Assembly (NCBI GenBank): GCA_014871385.1 | Contig: CM026426.1 | Location: forward strand, 21,899,408 to 21,963,407 | Origin: Ceratodon purpureus | Taxonomy: Eukaryota; Streptophyta; Bryopsida; Pseudoditrichales; Ditrichaceae | Reading direction: 5' to 3' | DNA length: 64,000 nucleotides | Part shown: positions 1-11,526 of the stretch, piece after piece | Layout of the letters: each line of letters begins with the position of its first letter | Position numbering within the stretch: the stretch's first letter is position 1 | Made by a program: the position numbers and the translations under genes | Notes under the pieces: model-generated | What the model was told of the DNA's origin: nothing | The model's input: only the letters and a program-made list of their open reading frames with translations | Database searches by the model: none

Positions 1-777
1 TCTAAACTCAACATCTTCTTCCGCAAATTTGGAAAGTTGTAGAACATCAAGTCTAAATTCCGTATCCTAAACTTAATTTTTAATCAAGAAGTCCTACATG
101 CCACTTTCTCTACCGTTTACACATAGGGCTGAAATTGTCAAATAGTTAACCACTTTTTTGGTACACTTTATTGTGCTTCCCACCAATAAGGAAGATGACT
201 GAGGGGAAGTACAGTGGAGCGAGAGAAGGGCATCACACATCTGAAATTTAAAACCATTGAAAGAGAGAAAGTAACATAAACACGACCCCACTGTTCTAAG
301 AGAGAAGAGGAAGACATTAAACTTAAAATAAAAACATCAACATAGACACAATGTAATAGAGGAGAACAGCGGGACTGTGGTTCAACAAGGACAACAGACT
401 GAGGGGGGGAGGGGGTTCGAGGAACAACTTACCAGGGAAGACAGCGACGACATGTTGATTCTTCTGCTGCGCCCACGCTGCGAGTACTGGAAACCCTAAG
501 TCAAAGGAGATGGAGATGCCGCGCTCGACGTGCTGCTGCCGCTCCTCCGTCGACGCTCTTTTGCTCCTCTCCGCACCACGTTCCTCCGCGCCGTCACCTT
601 CAAATCCTGCTCCTACAGTCCCTCTTAGTTCCCCTCCTCCACCGTAAACCCGCGAATCGCACCACCGACAGTACGCAGCAGTCGGCGCGGCTGCAACGTC
701 TAAACCCCACGCGTAGTAAATTCTCTCTCCAGTCGCTCCCGACTCCGCTTGATTCTACCTCCTCCTCCGTGACCGGT

Positions 778-790
778 GAAACCCTAAACC
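778..790 (+). promoter_or_regulatory. Telo-box (AAACCCTAAA)
   Basis: The word GAAACCCTAAACC contains the plant telo-box core. This is known in promoters of plant housekeeping and ribosomal-protein genes, and as an interstitial telomere-like word. Related shorter words (AACCCTA, ACCCTAA) occur nearby at about 485-500 and 885-905. No gene start could be linked to it, so a promoter role is inference. Confidence 0.4.
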
Positions 791-1039
791 GATACTCTTC
801 GGGACCCTTAATTACAGAAACTCTCGCATGATGTCACCACCTCCACGACGAAAGCGAACACAGCGTGCACATCTCCTTCTCTTACTCCAACCCTACAGCC
901 TAAACCTCGACTTCCGCCATCGCCTGTCCTAAACCCCAGAAAACACCCGAGAGAGACACTGAGGACACGCAGCGATTGCAGACGTGGGCGGCGAGGGGAG
1001 AGAGACGACGCGGACGGAGATGCACTGGATGAGAACTGT

Positions 1040-1205
1040 GCCGGGTGGAGGACGGGACCGGGCGGGCGGGGGCGACAAGCACGGGCGGGCGGGGGCGCAC
1101 GGGGCCGGGGAGCCATCGCGGGGGGTCGGGCGAGGCCGCGGAAAGGGTCGGGCCGGGCGTGGGTCGGGAGGGCGGAGGGACGGGGAGGAGCGGGCTGCCC
1201 CTGCC
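1040..1205 (+). other. G-rich, CpG-rich block
   Basis: This block is extremely G-rich on the plus strand, with many runs of three to six G separated by one to four bases (GGGCGGGCGGGGGCG-like words at about 1060-1100). It stands out from the AT-rich surroundings and could form G-quadruplexes. Open frames on both strands follow from base composition and are not annotated. Confidence 0.5.
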
Positions 1206-1853
1206 CTCGAAAAAAGGAACTGCTACGCTTGTTGGGGGAAACTAAAGAGACCCCTTACCCTCCTAACAGACACATCATTATCAGAAGTGAGAGGTTTGAA
1301 AACTAATCTGTCGGTCACGTTGAATGACCTTGGTCGACCTTAGTGGCTGCAAAATAAATATCAATCATTCATGGAACTGATGTGGATGTTCACAAAGCAA
1401 GTGCAGAGATCAACGCTGAGTGCATGTACATCAGCGACAGTGGGGAAAAAATTTGGGCATATACTACTCTAGTCGTACGCGGTGAGCCTCTCCTAGTTTT
1501 TGTCGCAACGTCTCCAGCAATCATTGCAGGGTCGGGTGTGTGGACGGGGTGCTTACAATGTATGAAGTCAAATCGACGGGTTAATTGACGAAGCGAATCT
1601 CCACAGAGAGAACGCCGTCCTGAGATTGCACCAATACTTTCAAGTACGGAAAATATATGATCCTCAGTAAAGAATGATATGTGCGGCACAGTCCATGAAA
1701 CAAGACCTCTTGTCCATTTCAGGATATTCAATTATAATCTGCCTAGAAGGCAAAAATTAGGAAGCTTACAGACAACCATGGAGTTCTGTCCGTGGTTGAA
1801 TCTAGCAATGACAATATATTATGTAACCCACTAAGCACTGCCTACAAACTTAC

Positions 1854-4800
1854 TCATATGGTGTTGTCATTAGCGACATGAAGATCGTCGTCTGATTGCT
1901 CGTCTTCTGATACCATCAACTCCGCATGGGCCCTTATTGTGGCGTCTAACTCCTGGACAGCCTCCTCGCCGACGAGTGCACCTTCAGTGGGGGTTGCTTC
2001 CGCCTGCGTCTGACCATGAGGATCTGAAACCACGGGAGCGGCCAAATTGTCGTCCTCCCTCCTGGGGGCTCCAAAATAAGCCAACTCGCGCTCTTCCACA
2101 ATGCGGGTGCTCCGCATATCACTCCTGATGACGACTTTATCGTCAGGATCGCGGATGTCGGACATAAAAACACTTGGTTGACGTGTTCCGGATACGCAAA
2201 CGGATTTGAAAAATCAGCATCCTCCTTTGAACTTGCCTTTACAGTCCAAAAACCGTAACGATCCTTCTTGATCGGGGACCTCCCCTGATCCTTCTTTTCG
2301 TACGATTCTCCTTTCATCAGCACTGCCATCATGGCTCCAAAATAAACGTGGAAAATCCCTTTCAAGACTTCCACATCTATTGCGTCTTTCAATCCCTCTT
2401 CAGTGATGTGCGCTATCCCGCTGTCGAATGTGACATAAGCGCCAGTTAAATTCTTCTCCACTCTAAAATGGGCACCGTAAGCCGACATAGAGGCGTAACT
2501 AAGTGCCTTCGCGTCGGGAGGTAGAGACAGAGCAAGCAGGTCCATAGGAACTGGAAAGTCTGCATCTCGCAGACTTCGTACGTGCTGCTGTATCCACGTC
2601 GCGAGGGGTGGGAAGGGTCCTCGTAAGTGGGCCGAGAAATTGTTAACTCGGACAGTTGGATCAGCAAGACCCTGTGCGCGCATCTCAGCTCGGAACAAAT
2701 CATGGGATACCTTCCGTGCCCTTTTCTAAGCCTCATACTCCCTGTAGGTTCCACGATCAGCCACGTAAAGGGGTGGAAAACTACCCTCCCTCACATACAA
2801 CAAATGCAGGCATATGTAAAAGGTTAGTCAATAAGAACTTTCTCCAATACTTCTGCGCTATGGACAAAATGGCGCAGCACGTAGTCATGGATTTGTCCAA
2901 TTTCAAGGTCCGACAATGTGTAGTTCGTGCTTCTCCCTATCAGTACCTCTCCAGAGTCCCATAACTCTTGTTCCTGGTCTCAGATTCTGCGGCTGCTATG
3001 TGAATACAGCTGGAAATACTCCGTCCAGTACCCAAGTGCCTCGTCCACGACGTACCCTGATGCCATGCTGGCCTCCGGCTTTGATCGATCCCTCACGTAA
3101 GAAGTTAAAACACCGAGGTATCTTTTGATACCATAGCACCATCGCCCATGTACCAGTCCGAATTGAGCAAGTTCTTACACTAAGTGAATCACAAGATGAC
3201 TCATGATATCAAAGAACCTTGGCGGAAAATTGAGCTCAACTAGGCATAAAGTTTGAGCAGCAAATACTTTCAGCCGATCCATTTCTGTGGGATCAATTAC
3301 CTTGGTACAAATAGGGTGAAATAGATCTTCCATTCGGGTAATTGCAAGTCAAGGACCTCGGCCGAGTCTGTGTCTTATTGCCACTAGCATGATTTGTTGC
3401 ATAAGACAATAGTGGTCGTGAGCATTGAGCCCGGCCAGTGAACGTTCTCCAACATGCTTTGTTAGGGTTGCACTGTATCCTATTGGCACTCGGGTCTGAG
3501 AGATCAATGCTATGAAGTCTCTCTTTTCCTGAGCAGAGAACACCGACGGTGCATGGGGCATGACATAATCTCCAGTGTTCCCTTCTCTCTGCAGCCATAA
3601 ATGTCCAAACATTTCCGCCTCCTCCATGTCACGTCTCCCAGCAGGAGTGTCTTTCTTCCCCATGACGTGTCTCAAAAAATTGTTTGAGACATTGCGCTTG
3701 ACGTGCATGACGTCAAGCTTGTGCCTTACTCGAAGCATTTGCATGCATGACCATTAGATAAATTAGTCATAAACTGATTTATGACTACCCGGGCAGTGAC
3801 ACTTCAGCGACTACATAGTGCGTGAGCATGTTCGAAAGAGACCATGGAAATAGACAATTCAGTTCCACACAGTCGAAATTAAAGTGCAGTTAAAATAGAA
3901 TTTAATTGAACCTACCCTCCAGTACGGTATCTCGTACAGAGAGGACACACGTTTGATCCCATATACGCGTCTGGATCAGCAGATGCCAGCACTGATCCGT
4001 CTTGAATCCAAGCCTCTCGCAAGTTTCTCCACCTATTCACATCGTTTCCAGTGACCAAGGGAGGCTCTGACCGCATTTCAATTTCTCCGTTGAAGGACAG
4101 GTCCCGACGCCAAGAATGATTCATTGGCAAATAACGCTGGTACTGAAATCCCCCATACACGTTCTTCGATAAAGTAGCAGATCTCCTTGATTCCATTTTC
4201 TGGCCCCAACAAAGGCAGGCTTTATAGCCTTTCGTGACACATCCAGCGACTATCCCGTAAGCGGGGAAGTTGTGGATGGTCCACATGACGATGGCCCTCA
4301 TGCGAAACATGGAAGTTCCTTGGTACTTCGCGGCACCAACCGTGGGGACACCTTTTGTCCACAGTATGTGAAGTTCCTCAAGAAGTGGCTGTAAATACAC
4401 GTCGAATGTGTCCACGGTCACTACATGTTTACGAGTGATTATAAGAGACAGCATTAAAAAATACCGTTTCATTGTTAACGTAGTAGTCAAGCATGACAAC
4501 CTGGCGTTGGCGAAGAGCTGCGTAGTGGCGTTGTCCTCCATTAAAGGTGGTGCTCCATCTAGAGGTCCAATGTTGTTTTCGTTTAGCTCGGGTAGGTCAT
4601 CAACGCATAGATTGTTCTCTCCAGCGTCCAGGTCTTGCCAGTCATCAACTAGCTCTGCAGGCATAACTCCCAGTGAATTGGGAGCGGGTTCGAAGTTGTC
4701 GTTTCCCAGTCCGAGGCGTGCAATCCCAGCTTGGGCGTCATATAGGTGGAAGGCATATTGCACAGCCTCCACTATATTAACTTCTTTGTCTATGTTGTTC

Positions 4801-4913
4801 TTTGCGACTCCCATTGCATTTCTACCCTTCGCACCATACTCTCTGTTGATAGCTTCGTCCCATTCATCGTCAGAGTCATCCTTTGGAAAATTCTGCATTG
4901 TCATTTTGCCCAC
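1854..4913 (-). pseudogene. CACTA (En/Spm) TNP2 transposase remnant, copy 1
   Basis: Decayed TNP2-type transposase (Transposase_21, DUF4218 and DUF4216 regions), reading right to left. Exon 4913-3912 starts in an acidic region (DDSDDEWDEA) and continues into the core (YLQPLLEELHILW, then FRMRAIVMWTIHNFPAYG) and the CLCWGQK zinc-like stretch, ending near CPLCTRYRTGG before a GTAGGT donor. Exon 3744-3349 has KLDVMHVKRNV and LNAHDHYCLMQQ, both typical of TNP2. DUF4218-like sequence follows (ELNFPPRFFDIMSHLVIHLV) with an in-frame TAA at about 3175. The DUF4216 part (NPFAYPEHVNQVF, then DPDDKVVIRSD) is split by a frameshift near 2165. Compared with copy 2 at 32.3-35.8 kb, the block between the acidic N-terminus and the core is missing, which indicates an internal deletion. 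It would have catalysed cut-and-paste transposition; it cannot now make a full protein. Confidence 0.85.
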
Positions 4914-5120
4914 CGTTAGTATATGCGAAAGCGCTCGTAATGAATCACAAATCGAAGTAAGCGTAACATCGAACAGACTTCTCTGCCGACTGTATGGGAC
5001 AAATTGTACTTGGCAGACTGAGATGTTGGCACAACCCCGACTAACAATCTCTCTTCATTATACTTGTTCTATACTGTGGATACGCTACTAGCACTCACGC
5101 TATCCACAATCCTTCCATTG

Positions 5121-5366
5121 CTAACATGGTAGTGCCTCTAACTTATGTACTTCCTTCCAGACCACCCTCCTCTCTGACACATCAATTGCATATATAACGT
5201 GAATGTAATGCAACTCTGTGAAAATATCTTCCATGCCAATACTTTGGTCACTGACAATTCTGCTCCAGAAGGTGTCGTGTCCGTTGCGGCATCCATTTCT
5301 TTGGCTGCCACAGTAGATGCGTGGCGTGGACCTTAGTGTTTCTGTGACTGAATATTGGCCAACCAC
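5121..5366 (-). pseudogene. Possible upstream exon of the copy-1 CACTA gene
   Basis: This is an 81-codon open frame upstream of, and on the same strand as, the TNP2 remnant. Its residues (RIYCGSQRNGC..., then MEDIFTELHYIHVIYAIDV) look protein-like, but I match them to no family and see no clean splice pair. It may be a decayed exon of the same element or chance. Confidence 0.2.
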
Positions 5367-5369
5367 GGA

Positions 5370-6838
5370 AGAAGATCCCGCTAATCTAAGGAGGAGTCAC
5401 TTTCCAAAGGTCAGTACGTGCACGATTATTGTTGTCATTACGATAATAGAAAGATTAATTCCAGATAGCCGTCATTCCTCGCTGACACATCAACGTGGCT
5501 AATTAATTGTAATGTTCATAATCTGACACACTTTTTATGAAAAGAAATCTTGATCAATCACGGCTCACCGATGATGCATTGTAAAGTGCGTAATCCCTGT
5601 TTAATGCTACCCTGAATACTTCCAAATGAACCTTGTACATCGACCTTGTTTCCCTATGTGAAACGCTACGGAATGTGATAGTGAACAGAGTTTTTTCATT
5701 CCAAACAAACTTTCAACATGAACACAAAGGCAAAAGATACGCGATGATAAACAACGGTATTCAGTTGCCGAAAAACCACCGATACTCTGACAACTACACC
5801 CTAAATCCCTAATAAGAACAAGACTATGGATTCCAGACACTTTTCCAGTGTCTATTTCTGATTTCGAAACCCCGTGTATCCTTACCTAAGCTCACCGGCT
5901 ACTGGATCTAAGATTCTTAGTCTTAAGTCACATCGGCTAGATGGATATCCGCTATAGCACATAGGATAGTAGTGCAGGATCCAGAGCAACGAAATCCAAG
6001 CGTCGAAGATCCCTCGAGTTGTGTACAAGGAGGCCATTGCACAATTGTTCGCTTTCGGCGCAAGGATGTTGAATCAAGTTCCTTCACTAGATCTGGTGGA
6101 TGGGGCAGAGCCTCCTTCAATGGTAAGTGTTCCCTCCAACTCCATTGAGCCCCTACTTTGTCACTGTGAGCATGCTCCATTGCATTACTACGTCTGTCCT
6201 TGGTGCTATGGAGTTTGAAACCCTAATAATGCATTGACTTTCATTTCGCTTGTGAACATTGGATATACATAGGTACTCCCTGGATTCAACACGAGATTCC
6301 CTTTGGCATTCACTAGAACGAATCCTACATACGGCGCATACGGTAACCTGCTCAACCGTGGTTCACCAGAAGTTTGCCTAAGACCTAGCGCCCTGCGTCA
6401 GCCGATGGAGACACCATCATCACGCCCGGCCCCAAGTCCACTAATCCCTAGGCCTTGACAGCAGCATAGTCAAAGTGCTTCCACAAGCTGCACTACTCCA
6501 TGCACATCAACTGGGGGGCAACTACAAACATCGGGTCAGTCCGAGCGAAGCTGTGGAATTTTAGATGTTAGCCTCCCCGTTGATAATGGCAACAGGAGCA
6601 AGAGGAGGCGCGATCAGAGGAGCTACAAACCGACATTCTTTACGAAAACTGTTGCCTCCCACGCAGAAGGGTGTAAATTCAAATACTCTATCCCTACGAA
6701 TTCACAAGGTAAGATCATCGGTCTCCGCACAAAATGGCATGGGACTTGTAGATCTATTGTAAAACATTTAATAATTGGAATTGTAAATCATACGCCAAAT
6801 GCAAGGGAGAATGGCAATTATTGTGTCTCACGGTCCAA
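5370..6838. other. Region between the divergent genes of CACTA copy 1
   Basis: This is the gap between the minus-strand TNP2 remnant and the plus-strand accessory gene. A short plus-strand frame at about 6021-6218 (65 codons) and another at 6565-6762 look weakly coding and may be decayed 5' exons of the accessory gene. No splice chain could be built. CCCTAA-like words occur at about 5800 and 6222. Confidence 0.35.
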
Positions 6839-6839
6839 C

Positions 6840-7968
6840 GGGAGCTTGACTTGTTATTTACCTATACTCCCACAAATTCGGACCCGGAGTACTTACCGAA
6901 ACATCTTGACGACGCCATCGCCCATGACAAAAGGACATGGAGGAAGCACTCCTATGATACCGGGATGTAGCACAAAGATTGCCCTGATGCAGCGTGGAAG
7001 ACTTTGCACCCGCATTGGGACTGCAAGGAAGGAAAGAAAAAATTGCACGACATGCACAAGCTCGGTTTATTGTCCTCGACAACACCATCAAGCACTTCCA
7101 TAGATCAAACAAGCTCAGGCGCAGGCTCCCCTGTTCCACCTGCTCATGATACAAACTTAGAGAATCAGGTATGTCTTTTGCGTGACCCTAAACCGAACTT
7201 CGAACCCCTACCAATTCAATCCAGCTATGACTGATTACGAAATATAATTATTGATGCAACATATGTACAGATAGTAATTCAAATGTATGTATAGGTAGTG
7301 GGGCAGGTTGGAGGTCACCGCATCAACGTCGTCCCAAGTAGCGGCGATTACGCTTCCCCTTCCGAGCAAGTATATTTAAATTTAGCAACCTCATAAGTAC
7401 GTAATGTTCCAATTTCCATAGTCAAACTAGAAACTATTGAATCCAAGCCTGTCTCCATTATTTGAACCCTACATCCCCGTAACTCCAGATGGTTTAGCCC
7501 TTTCATGACACTTTGGAATTAACTAAGATTTCTTTCTTTTTGGGTGCAATGGGAGGATGACCTCATGGATCGCACCACAGAGGTTGCGGGGACTTACGTA
7601 ACGAACTACTCTCAAGCTCGTGGTGTGGAACTGTATGACACAGCAATATTCCCTAAGGTAATATTCCCCTACAATCCGTGTATTCAAATGCACTCTTTCT
7701 ATTAATAGAAACCATACCGCACATGTCTGTAGAATTGACAATAACCTCTGTTGATATCATGTGTCGACCAGAGAACTCCAGAGTATGTTCGAAGCCACAA
7801 CATCCGTCTTGTGGAAGAGCAGAGGGACATTGCATGGAAGTCAATCATAGAGGCGACCGTAGCTCAGCTGAACCACACGCAACAGACAACGATCGATGTC
7901 TTGCACGACATGAAGCTCATGCTCTCGCAAATCTTAGCAGCCACATTCATACCGGGCAACGGCAAGGT
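6840..7968 (+). pseudogene. CACTA accessory (Transposase_24-like) gene, 5' exons
   Basis: At least three exon-like stretches lie on the plus strand, divergent from TNP2 copy 1. About 6848-7170 reads PEYLPKHLDDAIAHDKRTWR, then one in-frame TAG, then WKTLHPHWDCKEGKKKLHDM. About 7557-7659 reads DLMDRTTEVAGTYVTNYSQA and ends at a GTAATA donor. Exon 7771-7968, with a CAG acceptor and GTGTAG donor, reads EEQRDIAWKSIIEATVAQLN and then a Met/Leu-rich helix. Basic and Trp-containing helices beside a TNP2 gene fit the second CACTA protein (TnpA/Transposase_24 type), which binds subterminal DNA. The family call rests mainly on position and on the clearer homologous layout at 37-46 kb. Confidence 0.45.
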
Positions 7969-7975
7969 GTAGGCT

Positions 7976-8815
7976 ATGGACAGAATGAGTGATCCTCCGA
8001 ATTCCCTTGCGGCCTTCATTGAAGTGCCACCAACTGCAGACAAGAACGGCTCCTCTGCATTGCCAACACGTGAAAATATCCCCCTGCAAGACCATTCCTG
8101 TAGCCCGGAGTTGGCTTTGGATTATTACGTTGTTCATGTATCAACCCGCAAGGAAAGTGATACAGACCTAATAGACCCTGTGGACATGGCCCAGATGCCA
8201 AAGAAGAGGAAAACATCGTCTCCTCAATTAGAGCCTGCGAATGAATGGGAATGTTGTACAGGGGGTTTCTTCGATGACCCAGACTTTATGACTCAACCCC
8301 CTGCGAAGGCTATAAGATCACAGAAGTCCGTGACACACAAGAAGGCTATAGTTCAGAAGAAGTACCTCAAGACGAAGGGGTCGCTCCATCACGTCCCTCC
8401 TGTTGCTCCACCGTCAGTTGGTCGCATCAATCCTCGCGGGAGAACGGACCACCCGATTGCTTGCAACAAGCCGTGCTGGATTCTCCACCCAGACATCCCA
8501 GGCCTCCCAGTTGCTTACGAAAAGTCGGGGATCAGCTCAAAATCAACCCGAAAAAATCAGCTTTGTATGCCATGCAACGTTGGCCAGCAAATGGTGCAGG
8601 TGCATCACGTATACAACCCTTCTATATTGCAAATGTTCCTGGAGTTAGAGTGCCAGCCATTTCGGACGCTCATCGAGGCAAAGGTGCCACATGGGAACTC
8701 TCCGGTGTACGTCAAATGGGCGCACCACCTATTCTTCCGCGACCTCGAATCAGATGACCTAACATGTAAACCGTACGCGCTTACTCCAATTGAGCATGCA
8801 CAGTGCTTATTTTAG
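7976..8815 (+). CDS. Uncharacterised 3' ORF of CACTA copy 1
   Basis: An open frame of 279 codons directly follows the last accessory exon but in another frame, so it is either its 3' portion after a frameshift or a separate protein. It has a KKRK basic stretch near residue 75, a Lys-rich central part (HKKAIVQKKYLKTKG) and a Cys/His-bearing C-terminal half (CNKPCWILHPDIPGLP, then CMPCNVGQQMVQVHHVYNPS). Two short CxxC-type pairs suggest metal binding, but I recognise no domain. Its length without stops in a decayed neighbourhood supports real coding history. Confidence 0.45.
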   Translation: MDRMSDPPNSLAAFIEVPPTADKNGSSALPTRENIPLQDHSCSPELALDYYVVHVSTRKESDTDLIDPVDMAQMPKKRKTSSPQLEPANEWECCTGGFFDDPDFMTQPPAKAIRSQKSVTHKKAIVQKKYLKTKGSLHHVPPVAPPSVGRINPRGRTDHPIACNKPCWILHPDIPGLPVAYEKSGISSKSTRKNQLCMPCNVGQQMVQVHHVYNPSILQMFLELECQPFRTLIEAKVPHGNSPVYVKWAHHLFFRDLESDDLTCKPYALTPIEHAQCLF

Positions 8816-10240
8816 CATGGCAGTGGAGCTCGAAATTAGTAATGGGCTTGCACCCTAATGTCCATAGAGATGGGATGCTTCACCTGGTGTGTGGGGTGTA
8901 CAAATCCTGACGTAGCGGTAGGCCTAGTTCTGAGATAACAAAGCTGATCTCTTCTGGAATAGAGTATTGGAAAGGCCATGAGCATAATGTTGCTTTAATT
9001 GCAGACATACCGTTAATGCCATGGACAACGTACTGTATAAAGAAAAAAATTGTGATATTCCATTATATCCATTCTATTTTCCAGCAACTGCATATACCGC
9101 AAGCACAGAGAACACGACTAATATAAAACCCTGGATTCACGGCATCTATATCTCAAGCATCGCTGTTGAGCAAATTAAAAGAAACAAAATCTACGTAACT
9201 CGCACTAAATTAAGTGTATTAACATAGAAGAAATCCTGGAGAAAGAAGACAAAATTTAGATGTCGGTTAATCGGATACTATCTCCAACCCTAAAAAAAGA
9301 AAAGTCGATCTTCTAAAACCAGCTCATTTGTTCAGAGTCGCATATGTATTCAGATTGAAATATCCAGGATATAGAACCCCATTATCTGCTCTCTACCCTT
9401 CAAATCTCCGCTCTCCGCTCGCCGCACGCCGCACACATACAAGTCTCGTCTCTAGAAACCCCACTCATCCCTTGGCCATTAGCACCATAACCTCCCACGA
9501 AATAAGATCCCAACACCCATCCTACAAAAGAAGTACCTCGGAATCAGCACTTTGCTATTCAGCAATTCAGCTCCCAAAAGTCTATCACAACCGTCTCTGT
9601 CATCATTACAATGTTCCATAGCTCCTAAAAAAGAGTTGCAAACAATAGCTTCCAACTATTAACCAAAGCAAAATAAATTCACTCTCCCAGTCATTTGTAA
9701 GGATTCTACTCCATGCCCAAACTCTCAGCCCTTGGTATGAAACGAGATGCAAACCTCAAAAACTAACCTGCTATGAAAGGATCCGCCGTCCGTAAAGCAT
9801 CCCAATTCAGACTCGTAAACCCATGGCTATATCTTCCAATAATAGCAAAGGTGACAAGAGCCACCAAATTGCCGGCACCTAAAACTCCCACCCGCCTGCA
9901 TCCACAAAACCACCGCAAACAAACTTACAGAACAACCAAGGATGTAGCTTCATGACATACATCTCTTCTGGAAACTCCAAATCATCCCATCAAAAACAAA
10001 GGAACGCACCGCAGGAGAAGCTCGACGAGGATGCTTCACGATCCAAGCACACTCATCATAAGCAACCCTTGCACGTTTACCTCTGCTCGGAAATGCTCCT
10101 TAAGCGTCGCGGGGGCTGTACCGTTCCCAGGGGCGAGCCGCGCTGCTGTAGTCGTGACAATCGCTGCTGCTATGCTGAAGTCCAAAGTATGTCAGAGGGT
10201 GTCTACGTGGTGAGGGCCGGAAGGGTGTACAGTACTCTGT
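8816..10240. other. No gene recognised
   Basis: Short plus-strand frames at 9021-9227, 9328-9621 and 9773-9955 have CT-rich, low-information translations and no splice context. The segment resembles untranslated or degenerate transposon sequence. I see no repeats above about 20 bp inside it. Confidence 0.4.
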
Positions 10241-10246
10241 GCACTG

Positions 10247-10467
10247 TGAAGGCCGTGAGCGGTGGGAGAACTCCACCTCCCACACCGCTGTCTGCTCCGA
10301 CAGCGGATGTTGGGGAGGGTGCCGAAGTGGGGGAGGTGCGACGGAGGCGCGGAGGAGCACCGCGAAGGCCATGAGCGGTGGGGGAATCGAACCTCCCACA
10401 CCGCTGTCGGAGCAGACAGCGGATGTGGGGATGGTGCCGAAGTGGGGGAGAGTGCGGGGGAGGCTAT
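10247..10467 (+). repeat. Tandem repeat with loop-inverted hairpin
   Basis: Two copies of a unit of about 115 bp start at about 10248 and 10363. Both contain GAAGGCC(G/A)TGAGCGGTGGG, CCTCCCACACCGCTGTC, GACAGCGGATGT and GGTGCCGAAGTGGGGGAG. Each holds a hairpin with stem CGCTGTC/GACAGCG. Its six-base loop reads TGCTCC in the first copy (about 10287-10306) and GGAGCA in the second (about 10403-10422), which is the exact reverse complement. The stem core is therefore inverted while the flanks stay in the same orientation. Confidence 0.75.
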
Positions 10468-10509
10468 GCAAACCACCGCGGAGGTCATGGCCGCGTAGAG
10501 CACGTCCTT

Positions 10510-10725
10510 TGGAGCTCCCTCAAAAATTGAGGCCGAGGCCCTAAGGAGGCGCTGTCTGCTCCGACAGCGCCCTCGGAGGCTGCCGGCTCTGTTTTGCCGA
10601 GGTTGCTCAGCTCCTTTGGAGCTCATTGTGGGTGTTTTTAAAAAAAAAATTATTGAGGTGGAGGCCCCAAGGAGGCGCTGTTTGCTCCGACAGCGCCCTC
10701 GGAAGGTGCCGGCCTTGTTTTTTGG
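10510..10725 (+). repeat. Second GC-rich hairpin repeat pair
   Basis: Two diverged copies of a longer unit share AAGGAGGCGCTGT(C/T)TGCT, then CCGACAGCGCCCTCGGA, then GCCGGC. They lie at about 10520-10585 and 10655-10715. Each includes the same CGCTGT..GACAGCG hairpin as the repeats upstream, so four copies of one hairpin lie within 450 bp. The repeats end just before the first exon of the ParB-like gene. Confidence 0.65.
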
Positions 10726-11098
10726 ATGCTGCTTCTTGTCTTATGTATGATATTATATTTGATTCCTGAAATCTATTTACCGTTTGTGGTGCAGGAGTAC
10801 TCTGAGCAAAACATGGAGAGCAAAGGCCATGGCCCAATTCCCGCAAAAATTGAGGTAGTTGAATTTATTTCGGGAAATTATTGCCTTGCTTAGCTTTATA
10901 GTTTGCACTTCCTTAAGTGAGTTCATTGTACTTCTCTAAACCTTAAATTTTTTCCTCCAATTCAGATGCTCCCGGGTTCTTTATCAATTCTTTGCAGTAT
11001 GTGATCAATCTTTCAAACCTCTCGGACTCGTACAATAAGCTGTATTGTACGTGTGACTTATCAAATCCTACAGGTTTAGGTACCAGATCGTTTGCAGT

Positions 11099-11222
11099 CC
11101 ATTCTCCACAGTACATGCCTACCTCACCGGTTTATGAGCGTACCTCCCCGAGATACATGCCCACATCTCCTTGCCTCAGTACTTCGCCATTGTCTCCACA
11201 TTCTCCTTCTTCACCTATTAGA
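11099..11222 (+). other. RNA polymerase II CTD-like heptads within an exon
   Basis: Within the second exon of the ParB-like gene, residues run YMPTSPV, YERTSPR, YMPTSPC, then a shorter LSTSPLS and PHSPSSP. The register matches the CTD consensus YSPTSPS, with Tyr at position 1 and T-S-P at 4-6 in the first three units. Such Tyr/Ser/Pro heptads are kinase substrates and docking sites in the Pol II tail. Here they lie in a transposon-like gene with no polymerase domain nearby. The repeats could be convergent low-complexity sequence. Confidence 0.5.
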
Positions 11223-11526
11223 ATGAGGAGACCAGCTCATGTAGTATTTTCCCTTCCGGCAATTCTACAACGTACTGCCCCAATCACTGGGCGTATTTCG
11301 AGGGTACTCCTTCCTTGGAGGAGTAGAGAGGCTAGGGATTACTACAGACGTGCTCCACGAAGATACATGCTCGCAAGTGATACTTAGTGAAGCAGATGAT
11401 CATTGAGTTGTTACAAGAGATATTTAAGTATGAGAAGAATTTGTGATTTCTTCTATATAAATTTTATATTTATGTATCACTTCCCTTGTATTGAATTCAA
11501 GTACTAATTTGCATGACTTTTGGCAG

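Larger units (their letters stand above)
1..1850. other. Non-coding leading region
   Basis: I find no convincing gene here. The open frames are short, and several overlap one GC-rich block on both strands. The segment from about 420 to 980 is CT-rich and contains several CCCTAA-like words, as in many plant 5' flanks. No TATA box or clear downstream first exon could be tied to it. Confidence 0.5.

Noticed and set aside
4408..5091. 227-codon plus-strand frame
   Set aside because: It is a Ser-rich shadow of the TNP2 copy 1 acidic N-terminal region, which has family motifs on the minus strand.
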